From Nostoc sp. CHAB 5824 (GTDB lineage: Bacteria; Cyanobacteriota; Cyanobacteriia; Cyanobacteriales; Nostocaceae), in the NCBI RefSeq assembly GCF_020829665.1, contig NZ_JAIVFT010000007.1, forward strand, positions 62,001-126,000: 64,000 nucleotides of DNA, written 5' to 3'. Below the pieces are notes generated by a model that was given only the letters and a program-made list of their open reading frames with translations, had not been told where the DNA came from and ran no database searches. Shown here one piece after another: positions 1 to 9,321 of the stretch. The translations under genes were made by a program, and so were the position numbers. The stretch's first letter is position 1. Every line of letters begins with the position of its first letter.

Positions 1-1
1 A

Positions 2-79
2 TACTTAATTATGTGGCTGTTCCCTCAGCAGTTGAGGCAGCAAGTTAGCTCTATTTTGACCAAGAAGTTCAAAACATAA
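2..79 (+). CDS. C-terminal end of an upstream protein (partial)
   Basis: An open frame enters from the left edge and stops at TAA at 77-79. The 25 visible residues begin YLIMWLFPQQLRQQ and end KKFKT, which looks like an amphipathic, basic protein tail. Its position just before a polysaccharide polymerase gene suggests another polysaccharide gene such as a glycosyltransferase, but that is inference from context only. The family cannot be recognised from so short a piece. Confidence 0.35.
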   Translation, partial: YLIMWLFPQQLRQQVSSILTKKFKT

Positions 80-175
80 GATGCTCTTCACAAAAGAAAG
101 GCAGAAAACAGAAAATAAAAATAATGTGACTTGTTTAATATATATGTATACGGTGATATTTATACATTACAAAAA

Positions 176-1399
176 ATGAGGAAATTTCTAATTTCTGTTG
201 AACAATTAGTTACAATTACTTTTTTGATGATCTATTCAGGAACTCCGCTAGATCCGTTGATGTCTAATGGCTTCACCATCAAAGAAAGTGATAGACTCAT
301 CGCCCGATTGCTTTTCACTTCTACATATATAGTTAGCCTTTTCTTAATTACTTTACGTTGGAAGAAAGTTACTTACGTCTTTGGCAGAGATAAATTTATT
401 TGGCTATTGCTCGGAGTTTGTGCACTTTCTAGTTTTTGGTCTTTAGATTCAGATACTACTCTACGTCGTGTTTTGGGTCTGGCAGGAACAATGCTTTTTG
501 GGCTTTATTTAGCTTCACGCTATACTTTAAAAGAACAACTGAAGTTATGTGCATACATGCTTGGGATCTCAGCATTTATGTGTATATTATTTGCTGTACT
601 AATTCCACAGTACGGGATTGGAAGCGCTGGAGATCCAACGGCTTGGCGAGGAATATATCCACAAAAGAATGTTCTTGGTAAGAGATTTGTACTTAGTGGA
701 GCAATATTTTTATTCCTTGCCATGACTAATCGAGAAAATCGCTGGGTTTTATGGCTTGGCTATGTTACTTCTGGATTACTCATATTATTCTCAAAATCAA
801 CAACATCTCTAGGGAATTTTATAATCATTACAGTTACTTTTCTTATATATTATCGAATTTTAACTTTAAAGTATAAAGTAATGATACCTGTTGTGACCTT
901 GCTGTCAACAGTTGGCATAGCTTTTTATACTTGGTTTGTCTCACAAGCTGATACAATTTTAGGATCAGTAGGTAAGGACACAACACTTACTGGACGTGCA
1001 GAACTATGGCCTGCTGTGTTGGACATGATTGCGAAAAGACCGTGGCTAGGATATGGCTATGGAGCATTCTGGGACAAGAATAGTGAGTCTTCTATTGTTT
1101 TACAAACTGTACAATGGAATGCTCCTAATGCTCACAATGGTTTTTTGGATCTCTGGCTAGCGTTGGGTCTAATAGGAGTTTTAGTTTTTCTAATTGGGTT
1201 CGTTATTAATTTATTAAGAGCGATATATTTAATCCGATGGAATCAAACATCTGAAAATTTATGGCTTTTAGTTTATTTTACCTATATTATTTTTTCAAAT
1301 CTAACTGAAACTACATTATTAGAGCAAAATAGTCTGGAATGGATACTTTATGTATCAGCAATATTATCAAGCAAACTTTCTACACGCGCAAATCTGTAA
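176..1399 (+). CDS. O-antigen ligase / Wzy-type polysaccharide polymerase family membrane protein
   Basis: A protein of about 407 residues made of many hydrophobic segments (roughly ten predicted helices). A loop with RGIYPQKNVLG (about residue 158) and a longer loop ending NAHNGFLDLWLALGLIG (histidine about residue 320) match the large periplasmic loop of the Wzy_C/O-antigen ligase family (PF04932). Members join lipid-linked oligosaccharides, or transfer them to an acceptor, on the outer face of the inner membrane. I prefer the ATG at 176 (MRKFLISVEQ) over the in-frame TTG at 131, because homologues usually start just before the first hydrophobic segment; neither has a clear Shine-Dalgarno. 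The tyrosine autokinase gene that follows fits a Wzy-dependent exopolysaccharide pathway. Ligase and polymerase cannot be told apart from sequence alone. Confidence 0.85.
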   Translation: MRKFLISVEQLVTITFLMIYSGTPLDPLMSNGFTIKESDRLIARLLFTSTYIVSLFLITLRWKKVTYVFGRDKFIWLLLGVCALSSFWSLDSDTTLRRVLGLAGTMLFGLYLASRYTLKEQLKLCAYMLGISAFMCILFAVLIPQYGIGSAGDPTAWRGIYPQKNVLGKRFVLSGAIFLFLAMTNRENRWVLWLGYVTSGLLILFSKSTTSLGNFIIITVTFLIYYRILTLKYKVMIPVVTLLSTVGIAFYTWFVSQADTILGSVGKDTTLTGRAELWPAVLDMIAKRPWLGYGYGAFWDKNSESSIVLQTVQWNAPNAHNGFLDLWLALGLIGVLVFLIGFVINLLRAIYLIRWNQTSENLWLLVYFTYIIFSNLTETTLLEQNSLEWILYVSAILSSKLSTRANL

Positions 1400-1694
1400 A
1401 AATAAAATCAATAGCTCTGACTCTATCTAAGTATAGGGCTAGGGAGCATTTTGAATTTTGGAAAATTAATCAAACTTGAAATTGTGATTTTTTCGTTGAT
1501 ACATTAATCGAAGATAGACCAAGTTTTGATAAGTTACAGTTAATGTGTCGAATTAATAGTCTTAAGATTATCATATTAATTTATAACTTACTCCAGCATA
1601 GTACTATTTCGGGTTATGAGAAGCTTTTTGAAATTTTTAATTTAAAATGTAACTTTGAGCCTTTCTCTAATATCTAAGGTAATAACAAGTGTTT

Positions 1695-2042
1695 TTACTC
1701 TGTAGTTCTTAATGCACCTGACTTTCCCGTTTTTGCCGAATGCCCTAAATCCCAATTACCGTAGAGTAGAAAAACTACTTGATAGGGTACATGGGCGTCA
1801 TGGATGAACCAGAGAGAATTGATTATCTTCTGAGATAGGAGCCGACGGGCGACGCAGAATAGAGAAGCTCCTTGACTGGTAATATCAAGCTCCAAAACTG
1901 TTAGAGGCTTATGATTAAATTCGGCAAAACTAGTAGTTACTTTAAATTTCGGATAGAAACTAAATTTGTAACTTAGATAGTTTATACTATTGTCATAATT
2001 GTCAAATCGCATCAATCTTGTCAATTGCAGTGGTTTGTGCAT
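1695..2042 (-). CDS. Doubtful small hypothetical protein in a gene-poor stretch
   Basis: The stretch 1400-2094 holds no recognisable gene. The only sizeable frame is this 115-codon one, divergent from the tyrosine kinase gene with 52 bases between the two starts. The predicted protein (begins MHKPLQLTRLMRF) has no motif, signal or membrane segment that I recognise. Part of it (about 1840-1860) is read from sequence resembling the dispersed GC-rich repeats of this genome. It may be a chance frame or a decayed gene; I give it little weight. Confidence 0.2.
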   Translation of the reverse strand: MHKPLQLTRLMRFDNYDNSINYLSYKFSFYPKFKVTTSFAEFNHKPLTVLELDITSQGASLFCVARRLLSQKIINSLWFIHDAHVPYQVVFLLYGNWDLGHSAKTGKSGALRTTE

Positions 2043-2094
2043 TCTCTAAGCAAATTTTTAGTTTCTTGCTTAAAACCTGTACTTTTGAAGATTT

Positions 2095-4323
2095 ATGTCA
2101 GAAAAATCTATGGAATCTAGAGAATCTATCGATTTAGACCTTAGTCGTTACTTATTGATATTAAAACGATGGTGGCTACCTGCTACTGCGATATTTGCAG
2201 CTACAGTTATGCTTAGTGCTGTAGCTACACAATTTATGAAGCCATCCTATGAAGCCGAAGGAAAACTGTTATTTAGAATTCCTTCTTTTAAAGTAGTAGG
2301 CTCCAATCTTTTGCCTACTAACGCTGAAGGAGGAGATGCAGGAGATTTAAAATCCCTGCTAGCAACTCAAAATCCTATAAACACTCAAATAGAAGTTATT
2401 TATTCACCTACTTTATTGCAGCGAACAATAGACAAACTACGACTTAAAGACGAAGAAGGTAAACCTCTGGAAGTAGAGAAACTACGAAATTCTCTGATAC
2501 TGAAAATTGTTAGCGGTACAGATGTATTACGAATTAGCTATACCAGCCGTGACCCGGAACAATCAGCGGCAGTGGTCAATACAATCATGAGTCTTTATTT
2601 AGAAAATGATATTCTGACAAATCGTTCTGAGGCAGCAGCAACTCGTCAATTTATTGCCAAACAGCTTCCTAAAACTCAAGAGGCTGTTAATAATGCAGAA
2701 GTAGCCCTACGTATATTTAAACAGAAAAATCAGATAGCAGATCTATCAGAGGAGACAAGATCAGCCGTTGCAACTATTGGAAATTTAGACAATGAGATGA
2801 ATACTGTTAAGGCTCAACTGGATGAGGTAAACGCCCAAACCAATGAACTGCGCCAGAAAGTAGAGCTAAATTCTCAGGAAGCGATCGCTGTGAGTGCCCT
2901 AAGTCAGTCACCAGCAGTGCAGGGAGTTCTTACACAACTTCAAGAAACTGATCGACAGCTAGCGATTGAGCGTAGCCGTTTCCTAGATGACAACCCCGTA
3001 ATTATTAACTTAGAAGCAAAGAAAGCTAGCTTAAAATCTCTCCTGCAACAGCAAGTTGGTCAGACTGTTGGTAATCAAACACAAATTTCGCAGAACCTAT
3101 TGCAGATTGGAGAACTCAGACAAAACCTGATACAAAGTTTTTTGCAGTCAGAAGTACAGCGCTTTGGTTTAGCTAAAAGACTTTCCTCTCTATATAATTC
3201 CCGTTCTACTTACGAGCAGCGAGTAAAAATTATACCTCAGTTAGCACAAAATCAGCGGGAGTTAGAACGGAAAGTTGAAGTTGCCGAATCGACATATCAA
3301 ACTCTTTTGAAAAAGGTTCAAGAATTACAGCTAGTTGAAAATACAAATACAGCCAGTTCGCGGATTATTTCTCAGGCTTTGGTGCCAAATAAGCCAGTAG
3401 CAGGCAAAAAAATTATCATTTTATTGTTAGGAGTGATGTTCGGTTTATTTTTGGCTACTACAACTGTTCTCTTCTTAAGCATGAGAGATAGATCTCTGAA
3501 TACACTCAAGGAAGTTAGAGATGTATTTAGATATACGTTGCTGGGAATTGTTCCTTTGTCTGTTAAAAAGGTTCGCTCTCGTTATTCAAATGTAGAATCA
3601 ATAACTCAAAAAATTGCTGTCAGAGATACGCCTTACTCTTTAACTAGCGAAATGTACCGAATGATTCAAGCCAATCTGAAATTCCTGAGTTCAGATAAAG
3701 TGCTCAAAACTATTGTGGTCAGTAGCGCAGTTCCTAAAGAAGGCAAGTCTACAGTTTCAGCTAATTTGGCAGCAGCGATCGCTCAACTAGGGCGTAAAGT
3801 TTTACTAATTGATGCAGATATGCGAGTTCCTTCTCAGCATCATCTTTGGCAACTAACCAATGCAGTTGGTTTGAGTGAAGTTCTTGTAGGCCAGGCAGAA
3901 TTTGACGTTACTGTATCTAAGGTAATGGATAATCTTGATGTCTTAACTGCTGGAGTTAGACCTCCCAACCCACTTGCTTTGCTTGACTCAAAACGGATGG
4001 CATCATTAATTGAAAATTTCTCATCTCAATATAACTACGATTTTGTAATTATTGATGCTCCTCCCCTCCTTTTGGCAGCCGATGCTTTGACTTTAAGCCA
4101 AATGACTGACGGTATTTTGTTAGTAGCTCGACCTGGGGTAATTGATTCTAACAGTGCAAAGGCTGCTCAAGAGATGTTAGAAAGATCCAATTACAACATA
4201 CTAGGTTTAGTCGTAAATGGAATCATTGATAAAAATGAATCTAGTAGTTATTTATATCACGATCATGAATATTTTAAACCAAGGGAGTTAACAAAAGAAC
4301 TTAAGAGATTTGCAAAAAAATAA
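2095..4323 (+). CDS. Polysaccharide co-polymerase / bacterial tyrosine autokinase (Wzc-like)
   Basis: A 742-residue protein with the standard layout of a fused Wzz/Wzc protein. A short cytoplasmic N-terminus and first membrane helix (about 25-50) are followed by a Wzz domain, a long periplasmic coiled coil (about 190-410) and a second helix (about 435-460, IIILLLGVMFGLFLATTTVL). The C-terminal kinase domain has Walker A (EGKST, lysine about 551), Walker A' (LLIDADMR, about 571-578) and Walker B (FVIIDAPP, about 651-658). The tail holds a short tyrosine cluster (SSSYLYHDHEYF), the usual autophosphorylation site of BY-kinases. Such proteins control chain length and export of capsule or exopolysaccharide by cycling between phosphorylated oligomer and dephosphorylated monomer. 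The neighbouring polymerase and the SLBB export protein at 7349-8821 fit. The start is a plain ATG. Confidence 0.93.
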   Translation: MSEKSMESRESIDLDLSRYLLILKRWWLPATAIFAATVMLSAVATQFMKPSYEAEGKLLFRIPSFKVVGSNLLPTNAEGGDAGDLKSLLATQNPINTQIEVIYSPTLLQRTIDKLRLKDEEGKPLEVEKLRNSLILKIVSGTDVLRISYTSRDPEQSAAVVNTIMSLYLENDILTNRSEAAATRQFIAKQLPKTQEAVNNAEVALRIFKQKNQIADLSEETRSAVATIGNLDNEMNTVKAQLDEVNAQTNELRQKVELNSQEAIAVSALSQSPAVQGVLTQLQETDRQLAIERSRFLDDNPVIINLEAKKASLKSLLQQQVGQTVGNQTQISQNLLQIGELRQNLIQSFLQSEVQRFGLAKRLSSLYNSRSTYEQRVKIIPQLAQNQRELERKVEVAESTYQTLLKKVQELQLVENTNTASSRIISQALVPNKPVAGKKIIILLLGVMFGLFLATTTVLFLSMRDRSLNTLKEVRDVFRYTLLGIVPLSVKKVRSRYSNVESITQKIAVRDTPYSLTSEMYRMIQANLKFLSSDKVLKTIVVSSAVPKEGKSTVSANLAAAIAQLGRKVLLIDADMRVPSQHHLWQLTNAVGLSEVLVGQAEFDVTVSKVMDNLDVLTAGVRPPNPLALLDSKRMASLIENFSSQYNYDFVIIDAPPLLLAADALTLSQMTDGILLVARPGVIDSNSAKAAQEMLERSNYNILGLVVNGIIDKNESSSYLYHDHEYFKPRELTKELKRFAKK

Positions 4324-4728
4324 ACCCTTCAAAGGTTAGGAACTACTCCAAGACATATTAATAAACCATTATCCTGATTGATGTGACAGTTTGAGATGGG
4401 GAACGTAGGTTCAAACTTACAGTTCGCCCATTTTATTTTTATTAAAGTTAGGAAAAATCAGCAATCTAGTTTTAATCGGGGATGGAATATACAAAATGTA
4501 TTGTCGTGGAAGGTTTAGGACGCAAGTACCCATGCATTAGGCTGATCTAATGTAGGTATTACCTATCTTCACAAACTCTGAAACCCTGATTATTTCCTAC
4601 CACACTTTTTCTCAGTCCCTAATAAATGAGCAAACAGTAAGTTACAAAAACAGGTTGTAGACAAAAACGCTGTTTCAATAAGTATTTTGCCATACAACCC
4701 GATTCCATACTCTTAACTACTAACTCCC
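4324..4728. other. Intergenic stretch between convergent genes
   Basis: 405 bases between the converging kinase and beta-helix genes. I see no coding frame, tRNA-like fold or strong terminator; only short A/T-rich sequence and a weak repeat of ACCTTC/GAAGGT type. Confidence 0.5.
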
Positions 4729-6132
4729 CTACCGAATTTCATATGCCCCTCTATCGGATCGTGAACCCTTCACGCGAGAGTCGCCTAAGAAATCAGTTGT
4801 CACACTCTTGAACTTCATACCACTATTGATTGCCGGACTCGTCGACCTCAGTCTAAAATCACCACCCGAGGCATTCATAAACTGTGGATCTGCAATCATA
4901 TCACTAGAGCCGGAAGCATTTATCGAGGAACTATTGGCGTTGAGATTATAATCAAACCTAACGTTGTTACCACCGTATCTCACGTTTATCGGTTTCCCAC
5001 GCTCAGAATAAAGAATGTTATTGAGAACGTTGATATTATTTGAAGCATTAACTGAGATTTGCCCGTATGAAATTCCCGGACTTTGGTTATTCAGATAACT
5101 AGTGTTGTGGACAATATCGATATTCTCACTTTGGAATGTATGAATGCCGCCACCACCATTTTTATATGAGATGTTGCTGGCAATTAAAGTACGTCCTCGA
5201 TACGGACGCAATTTTGATCCTTTTTGCTTATTCGTTCCGCGATCAACAATAATGCCATTACCGTCTTGAATCTTACCAGTAGCAAGCCAGGGAACGAGCA
5301 TCCGATTGTTGTAGACCTTGTTTCTGGTTACAAACATTTTGTAGTTTTGGTTGTTGTCAGAATTCCAATTGTTGAGCAGCGAAATGCCACTACAGCCGTA
5401 AACTGAGTACCAGGCATTATTGAACACCTCGTTATTATCCACTGTTACATAGTCTGATTCAATGGCTGAAATGCCGCCGCCTCCACAATCATGTACTTTG
5501 TTGTTGAGAATACGTATATGGTGGGAGCGACCATTTTTTCCTCCATCTATGCTGATGCAATTTCCATTGGTCAGCGGGTTTGATTTGTTATACTTTTGAC
5601 TCAGCCCATAACCACGGGTCATATTGCCATTGTTCCCTACAACCTCCAGCCCATTCACCTCAATATATGATGCTCCATTGTTAATCGAAATTCCATGCCA
5701 TCCATTGTGCTTAAGTTTCGGTCGATCTCCAGGATATGCTTTATACGTAATCCATGCATTTGCCCTTCCAGAGCGTTTAATATTTACCACTGTTCCAGTT
5801 GGGTATGCATTCCTGTATACCCCGTCCATAATGAGTACCGTATCCCCAGGGTCAGTCAAGTCTGCCGCCCTTTGAATTGTCCTAAAGGCAGATGAGGTAG
5901 TGCGTCCGCTATTTTTATCATTTCCGGTGCCACTAACATAGTATGTTGTCGCAGTTGAAATAGCACTGATCAGCTTGCGACTCGGTAGTGGGATTTCCTG
6001 AACAGTGGATGGCTGACGAACATCTTTAATTAAAGACTCTGTTATTTTCTCTCCTTGAACCAGACCTGTTAATGCCCAGGGAAGTACAAGAGATGCGCTC
6101 AAACTGAGAAAACCTAAACCATGAATCATCAT
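4729..6132 (-). CDS. Secreted right-handed parallel beta-helix protein
   Basis: A 467-residue protein with an N-terminal hydrophobic segment (GLGFLSLSASLVLPWALTGL) that reads as a signal peptide. From about residue 65 the motif YYVSGTGNDKNSGRT, then AFRTIQRAADLTDPGDTVLI and DGVYRN, is the usual entry cap of DUF1565/pectate-lyase-like beta-helix proteins. It is followed by irregular Asn-rich rungs (LNNKVHDCGGGGIS, VDNNEVFNN, ASNISYKNGGGGIHTF, VLNNILY). The end has DFLGDSRVKGSRSDRGAYE, typical of these secreted proteins. Members include polysaccharide lyases and C5-epimerases. Lying between a Wzc-like kinase and a Wza-like exporter, it may trim or modify the exported polymer; that is inference, and I cannot name catalytic residues. 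Confidence 0.85.
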   Translation of the reverse strand: MMIHGLGFLSLSASLVLPWALTGLVQGEKITESLIKDVRQPSTVQEIPLPSRKLISAISTATTYYVSGTGNDKNSGRTTSSAFRTIQRAADLTDPGDTVLIMDGVYRNAYPTGTVVNIKRSGRANAWITYKAYPGDRPKLKHNGWHGISINNGASYIEVNGLEVVGNNGNMTRGYGLSQKYNKSNPLTNGNCISIDGGKNGRSHHIRILNNKVHDCGGGGISAIESDYVTVDNNEVFNNAWYSVYGCSGISLLNNWNSDNNQNYKMFVTRNKVYNNRMLVPWLATGKIQDGNGIIVDRGTNKQKGSKLRPYRGRTLIASNISYKNGGGGIHTFQSENIDIVHNTSYLNNQSPGISYGQISVNASNNINVLNNILYSERGKPINVRYGGNNVRFDYNLNANSSSINASGSSDMIADPQFMNASGGDFRLRSTSPAINSGMKFKSVTTDFLGDSRVKGSRSDRGAYEIR

Positions 6133-7348
6133 AGGGAAAAAATAGGGTATGTTGCAAAAACTGATTCGTCAACGGTCAGTAGCTCTAGCCTTAGTCAGTA
6201 ACTCAGTATTGGATACAGTCGTTTAACTGCCATTTGTAAGTTTATACAACCTTTATGAGGCTTCCACCTGAGAATTTTCACGTAAATACGACTGAAAAGC
6301 CTTTTTAGCTTGTCTTCCAAAAAATAGCAACTATCTAGTAAAAGTGCTGAAGGAAAATAATCAGTATCCAGAGTTACTCCATTAATGGACACCAAGCAAC
6401 TGTACAAATAGCGTCATTTCCAATTCGACATCATTCTACTGTGTATACGTGGTATCTGTGGTTAAGATAGTATATCTGTCATCAATTAGTTAATTTACTT
6501 AAATAATTCTTATGATAATAATAATCAATATATAAGCGAAAGTAATGTAGAGGCTAAATTTTATCGCCTTTGTCTTTTAAAGTATTCTCATTATCATAAA
6601 AAATTAGACTAACTAAAACAAAGTTTTAAAAAGCTTATCAATAGCAGATTAAGATTTTTCTGTTAAAGCTTTAGTCCTATAGTATTTGTCAATAAGTAAT
6701 ACTACTTAAAACTATCTTAAAATAGAGATAGAAAATACAATTTTCGAGAAAGCGATCGCAAAAGGCAAGCCAGTTCTATTCTGTACCCTAGTCTTGTCTT
6801 ATCCTGTGGTCAAGGCGCTGCGTAGCTTGCTTGTCCCTAAGAGTATGAGAACGGCTATTCTAGCCTACAAGTTTTTCTTTTGAATAAAAGACGCTTTGCA
6901 TAGCTTGCTTCTCTGCAAAAGTAAGACTCTACACATCATTTAAGTAAGTGGGCAAGAATAAATCAAACTATGTTATGCAATGTAAATTTAATTAGATCGG
7001 CTCGTAGTCAGCGGCTCCAGGTCTTAAAATAGGGCTGGAGCCGCTGACTATAAACCTTTAATTATTCATGCCTACTTACATTATTCTTGCTCTTAAAAGG
7101 CAGTACAAGAGTTAATTTAATCCTGCCATTATGAGCCTATAGTTGTTTTCTATAGCGATCCAAATTAAATCGTGAAAAAATACAGAGATAAAATTAGGTA
7201 TTTATAGGCTTTTCGAGTTTTTTGTCTCTCACAAATAATTAAGTAGGGCTATATTCACTCTTGACTATTGAGCCTTGACTCATAGATAGTGCAGTTTTGG
7301 GGACGAATACGCTTGAGCAACGTCCCCTATTTACATCCGTATTTTAAA
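6133..7348. other. 1.2-kb gene-free stretch with dispersed repeats
   Basis: No convincing coding frame is present; a 70-codon minus frame at 6195-6407 has no recognisable features. The left part is A/T-rich. Around 6807-6835 and 6889-6915 lie two diverged copies of a GCTGCG-TAGCTTGCTT repeat that recurs at 27781-27800 and, inverted, near 41920. A perfect 16-base inverted repeat follows at 7005-7050. The words AAGTAAGT..GCAAGAATAA (6946-6965) and ACTTACATTATTCTTGC (about 7073-7090) sit in partly inverted orientation outside that hairpin and could be ends of a small mobile unit. Confidence 0.55.
7005..7050. repeat. Perfect 16-base inverted repeat (hairpin)
   Basis: TAGTCAGCGGCTCCAG at 7005-7020 is exactly complementary to 7035-7050, with a 14-base A/T-rich loop. 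No T-run follows on either strand, so an ordinary intrinsic terminator is less likely than a dispersed palindromic repeat or a structured RNA. Confidence 0.85.
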
Positions 7349-8821
7349 CTAGAGTCCAAACACCCTCAAAATACTAAATATAACCCCTAGAGGACCAGCT
7401 ATGGTGTTTGTAGTATCGCCAGTTTTAGCTAAACCAGATCGGTTGACTACCACAACATCATTATTACGGAGTATAGGATTAGTTTGCTCATTAATCCCAG
7501 CGGAGAAATCCATTTTTACTATACGTTTAGTTACAGAACCATTAGGGTTGAGGCGAATTAAATCAACAGAATCACTACTAGCTCTGGCATCATTAAATCC
7601 TCCAGCAGCGAGTATAGCTTGATTTAAAGAGCTATTCGGCTGAACGTCTGTTAACCCTGGTTTTTTAACTTCACCTACTACACCAACTTGAATGCGTGCA
7701 GGGGACAAAGTAGTGGTAGCTAATTGAGTGGCTTCTGCGGGGTTAATTTCAGTTGCCGTCGGAATAACAATTGTATCTCCGTCTTGCACGATGATGTCTT
7801 GATTGGCGTCACCACTCTGCAATAATTGCCAAAGATTGATATCTATAGCTTGTTCTGAGCCGCTTCTTGTAGGTCGGCGTAGCTTGAGATTACGAATATC
7901 AGCCTGTGCTGTAATTCCCCCAGCTAGTTGAATAACCCGTGTCACATTTGGTAGACCATTGGGAGTAGTAGTACCACTGTTAGCGGTTGCGCCCCCCCCC
8001 TGTGCATCTGCGCTAGCTGGGGTAACAAGATAGGAACCGGGACGGTTAACTTCACCAATAATTGTTACCGTGCGGGGTGTGGTTTGGCTAGCGGCGAAGT
8101 TAGATGCAAATATATTGCGGGATTCTGCCACGTTGAAGTTGGTTGCAGTTGGCACAACTATAGTGTCTCCATCCCGCAAGGTAATATCCTGTGATAACCT
8201 ACCTGTTTGGATGAATTCCTTCAAATTGATACTGACGACTTGCTCTGAGGAGCGCCCTATTTTACGCCGTAATTGAACTTGAGTTACATCCGCAGCCAGG
8301 GTTACCCCCTGCGCTGTTGTCAGTGCGGCTAATACAGTGGGGTATTGTACGCCTGGATTGTCTCCTGCGCCTCCGCTCAAGCTCAGAGTATAAGCGCCTG
8401 GACGTGTCACCTCTCCGGCAACGAAAATATTGATGGGACGAGACGATAACAAATTGACTGAGATCAAAGGACGTTTCAGGAAGCGAGCATATCTTCTGGC
8501 AATTTCGTCAGCAGCCTGTTCAGTTGTTAGACCGAGGACTGACACACTGCCAATTAAAGGTAAGTTGATTGCTCCACCTGGGGGAATTTGATATTCGCCT
8601 GTATATTCAGGTACTTCAAATACATTTACACGGATGCGATCGCCGCCTCCTAATGAATAATTAGTATCTAATTGTGTTTGTGTAGTTGGTGATTGTGTAG
8701 TTGGTGGTAATGGTTGTCCCTGAGCTAGACTGACACATGGAACAGCGGCATGGACAGTAGTTAACAAAGCCACACCCACAACTGGCTGAGTTAGGAATTT
8801 AAACAAAGTTGTGTTAAGCAT
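7349..8821 (-). CDS. Polysaccharide export outer-membrane protein, SLBB domains (Wza-like)
   Basis: A 490-residue protein with an N-terminal signal sequence (hydrophobic stretch VVGVALLTTVHAAVPCVSLA). A polysaccharide-export domain follows, starting LGGGDRIRVNVFEVPEYTGE and running through the EIARRYARFLKRPLISVNL segment. Three SLBB-type ligand-binding repeats come next, each opening with a version of V-x-GEV-x-RPG (FVAGEVTRPGAYTL, TIIGEVNRPGSYLV, GVVGEVKKPGLTDV) and closing with DGDTIVVPTATN-like or NNDVVVVN words. Wza-type proteins form the periplasmic and outer-membrane channel for capsule or exopolysaccharide. The gene has a run of nine G on its coding strand (7992-8000) reading as Gly-Gly-Gly between the first and second SLBB units; slippage there would knock the gene out. 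Confidence 0.9.
   Translation of the reverse strand: MLNTTLFKFLTQPVVGVALLTTVHAAVPCVSLAQGQPLPPTTQSPTTQTQLDTNYSLGGGDRIRVNVFEVPEYTGEYQIPPGGAINLPLIGSVSVLGLTTEQAADEIARRYARFLKRPLISVNLLSSRPINIFVAGEVTRPGAYTLSLSGGAGDNPGVQYPTVLAALTTAQGVTLAADVTQVQLRRKIGRSSEQVVSINLKEFIQTGRLSQDITLRDGDTIVVPTATNFNVAESRNIFASNFAASQTTPRTVTIIGEVNRPGSYLVTPASADAQGGGATANSGTTTPNGLPNVTRVIQLAGGITAQADIRNLKLRRPTRSGSEQAIDINLWQLLQSGDANQDIIVQDGDTIVIPTATEINPAEATQLATTTLSPARIQVGVVGEVKKPGLTDVQPNSSLNQAILAAGGFNDARASSDSVDLIRLNPNGSVTKRIVKMDFSAGINEQTNPILRNNDVVVVNRSGLAKTGDTTNTIAGPLGVIFSILRVFGL
7992..8000 (-). repeat. Nine-base poly-G tract inside the export gene
   Basis: The plus strand shows nine consecutive C, so the coding strand reads CAG followed by G-rich glycine codons (nine G in total). 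The surrounding linker (SADAQGGGATANSG) is low complexity and tolerant of change. Tracts of this length can slip during replication and switch a gene on and off. Confidence 0.8.
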
Positions 8822-9321
8822 ATTTACCTGAGACTCTAAAACTACGATTAATAATGTACTGTCTAAACATTTTTATTTTGACTATACCTAAGTATTCAAG
8901 TTCCCCAACACTCTTATTTTCCTCGAAAAGTGTCATTTTCCGGAGTAAATTTATCTATTGAATTTAAATTTTTAGTGAAGTTAATTTAAAGTTAAGCCAA
9001 CTTGAATATAGGAATTATCAAAAAATATTAGGACTTACGCAAATAAACGCAGTTTATACAAGAAATTCTCTGTTAACCAATAAACTACTTACGAATAAAA
9101 CTTTCTTGTCAAAGTGAATTTGACAACATTTAAACTGTGAGTTTAAATCTGCTACGATTACCAAGATTATGAACAATTTCATTAAATAAGTACAAACAAC
9201 CTTAAAAAGAGATTGGAATTTGATTTTTTGTGGATTAATCTGAAAAAGATAAACTCAAAAAAGCAGAAATTTTGGCTTTTGTTCCTCAAACCAATTCAAA
9301 ATTTATTATTTCTCAACAAGA
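8822..9321. other. Intergenic stretch upstream of the export gene
   Basis: 500 A/T-rich bases separating the SLBB gene (leaving to the left) from the ABC ATPase gene (ending here). It must hold the promoter of the SLBB gene. At 9032-9045 lies one copy of AGGACTTACGCAAA, identical to the terminal repeat of the miniature element at 40015-40106; I see no matching second end nearby. Confidence 0.5.

Noticed and set aside
520..723. Minus-strand frame inside the polymerase gene
   Set aside because: Lies wholly within a convincing gene and has no family features.
4381..4450. GGTTCAAAC...-like word suggesting a tRNA T-arm
   Set aside because: No matching acceptor stem, D-arm or anticodon arm could be folded around it.
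6195..6407. 70-codon minus-strand frame
   Set aside because: No motif, no ribosome site, and a composition typical of non-coding A/T-rich DNA.
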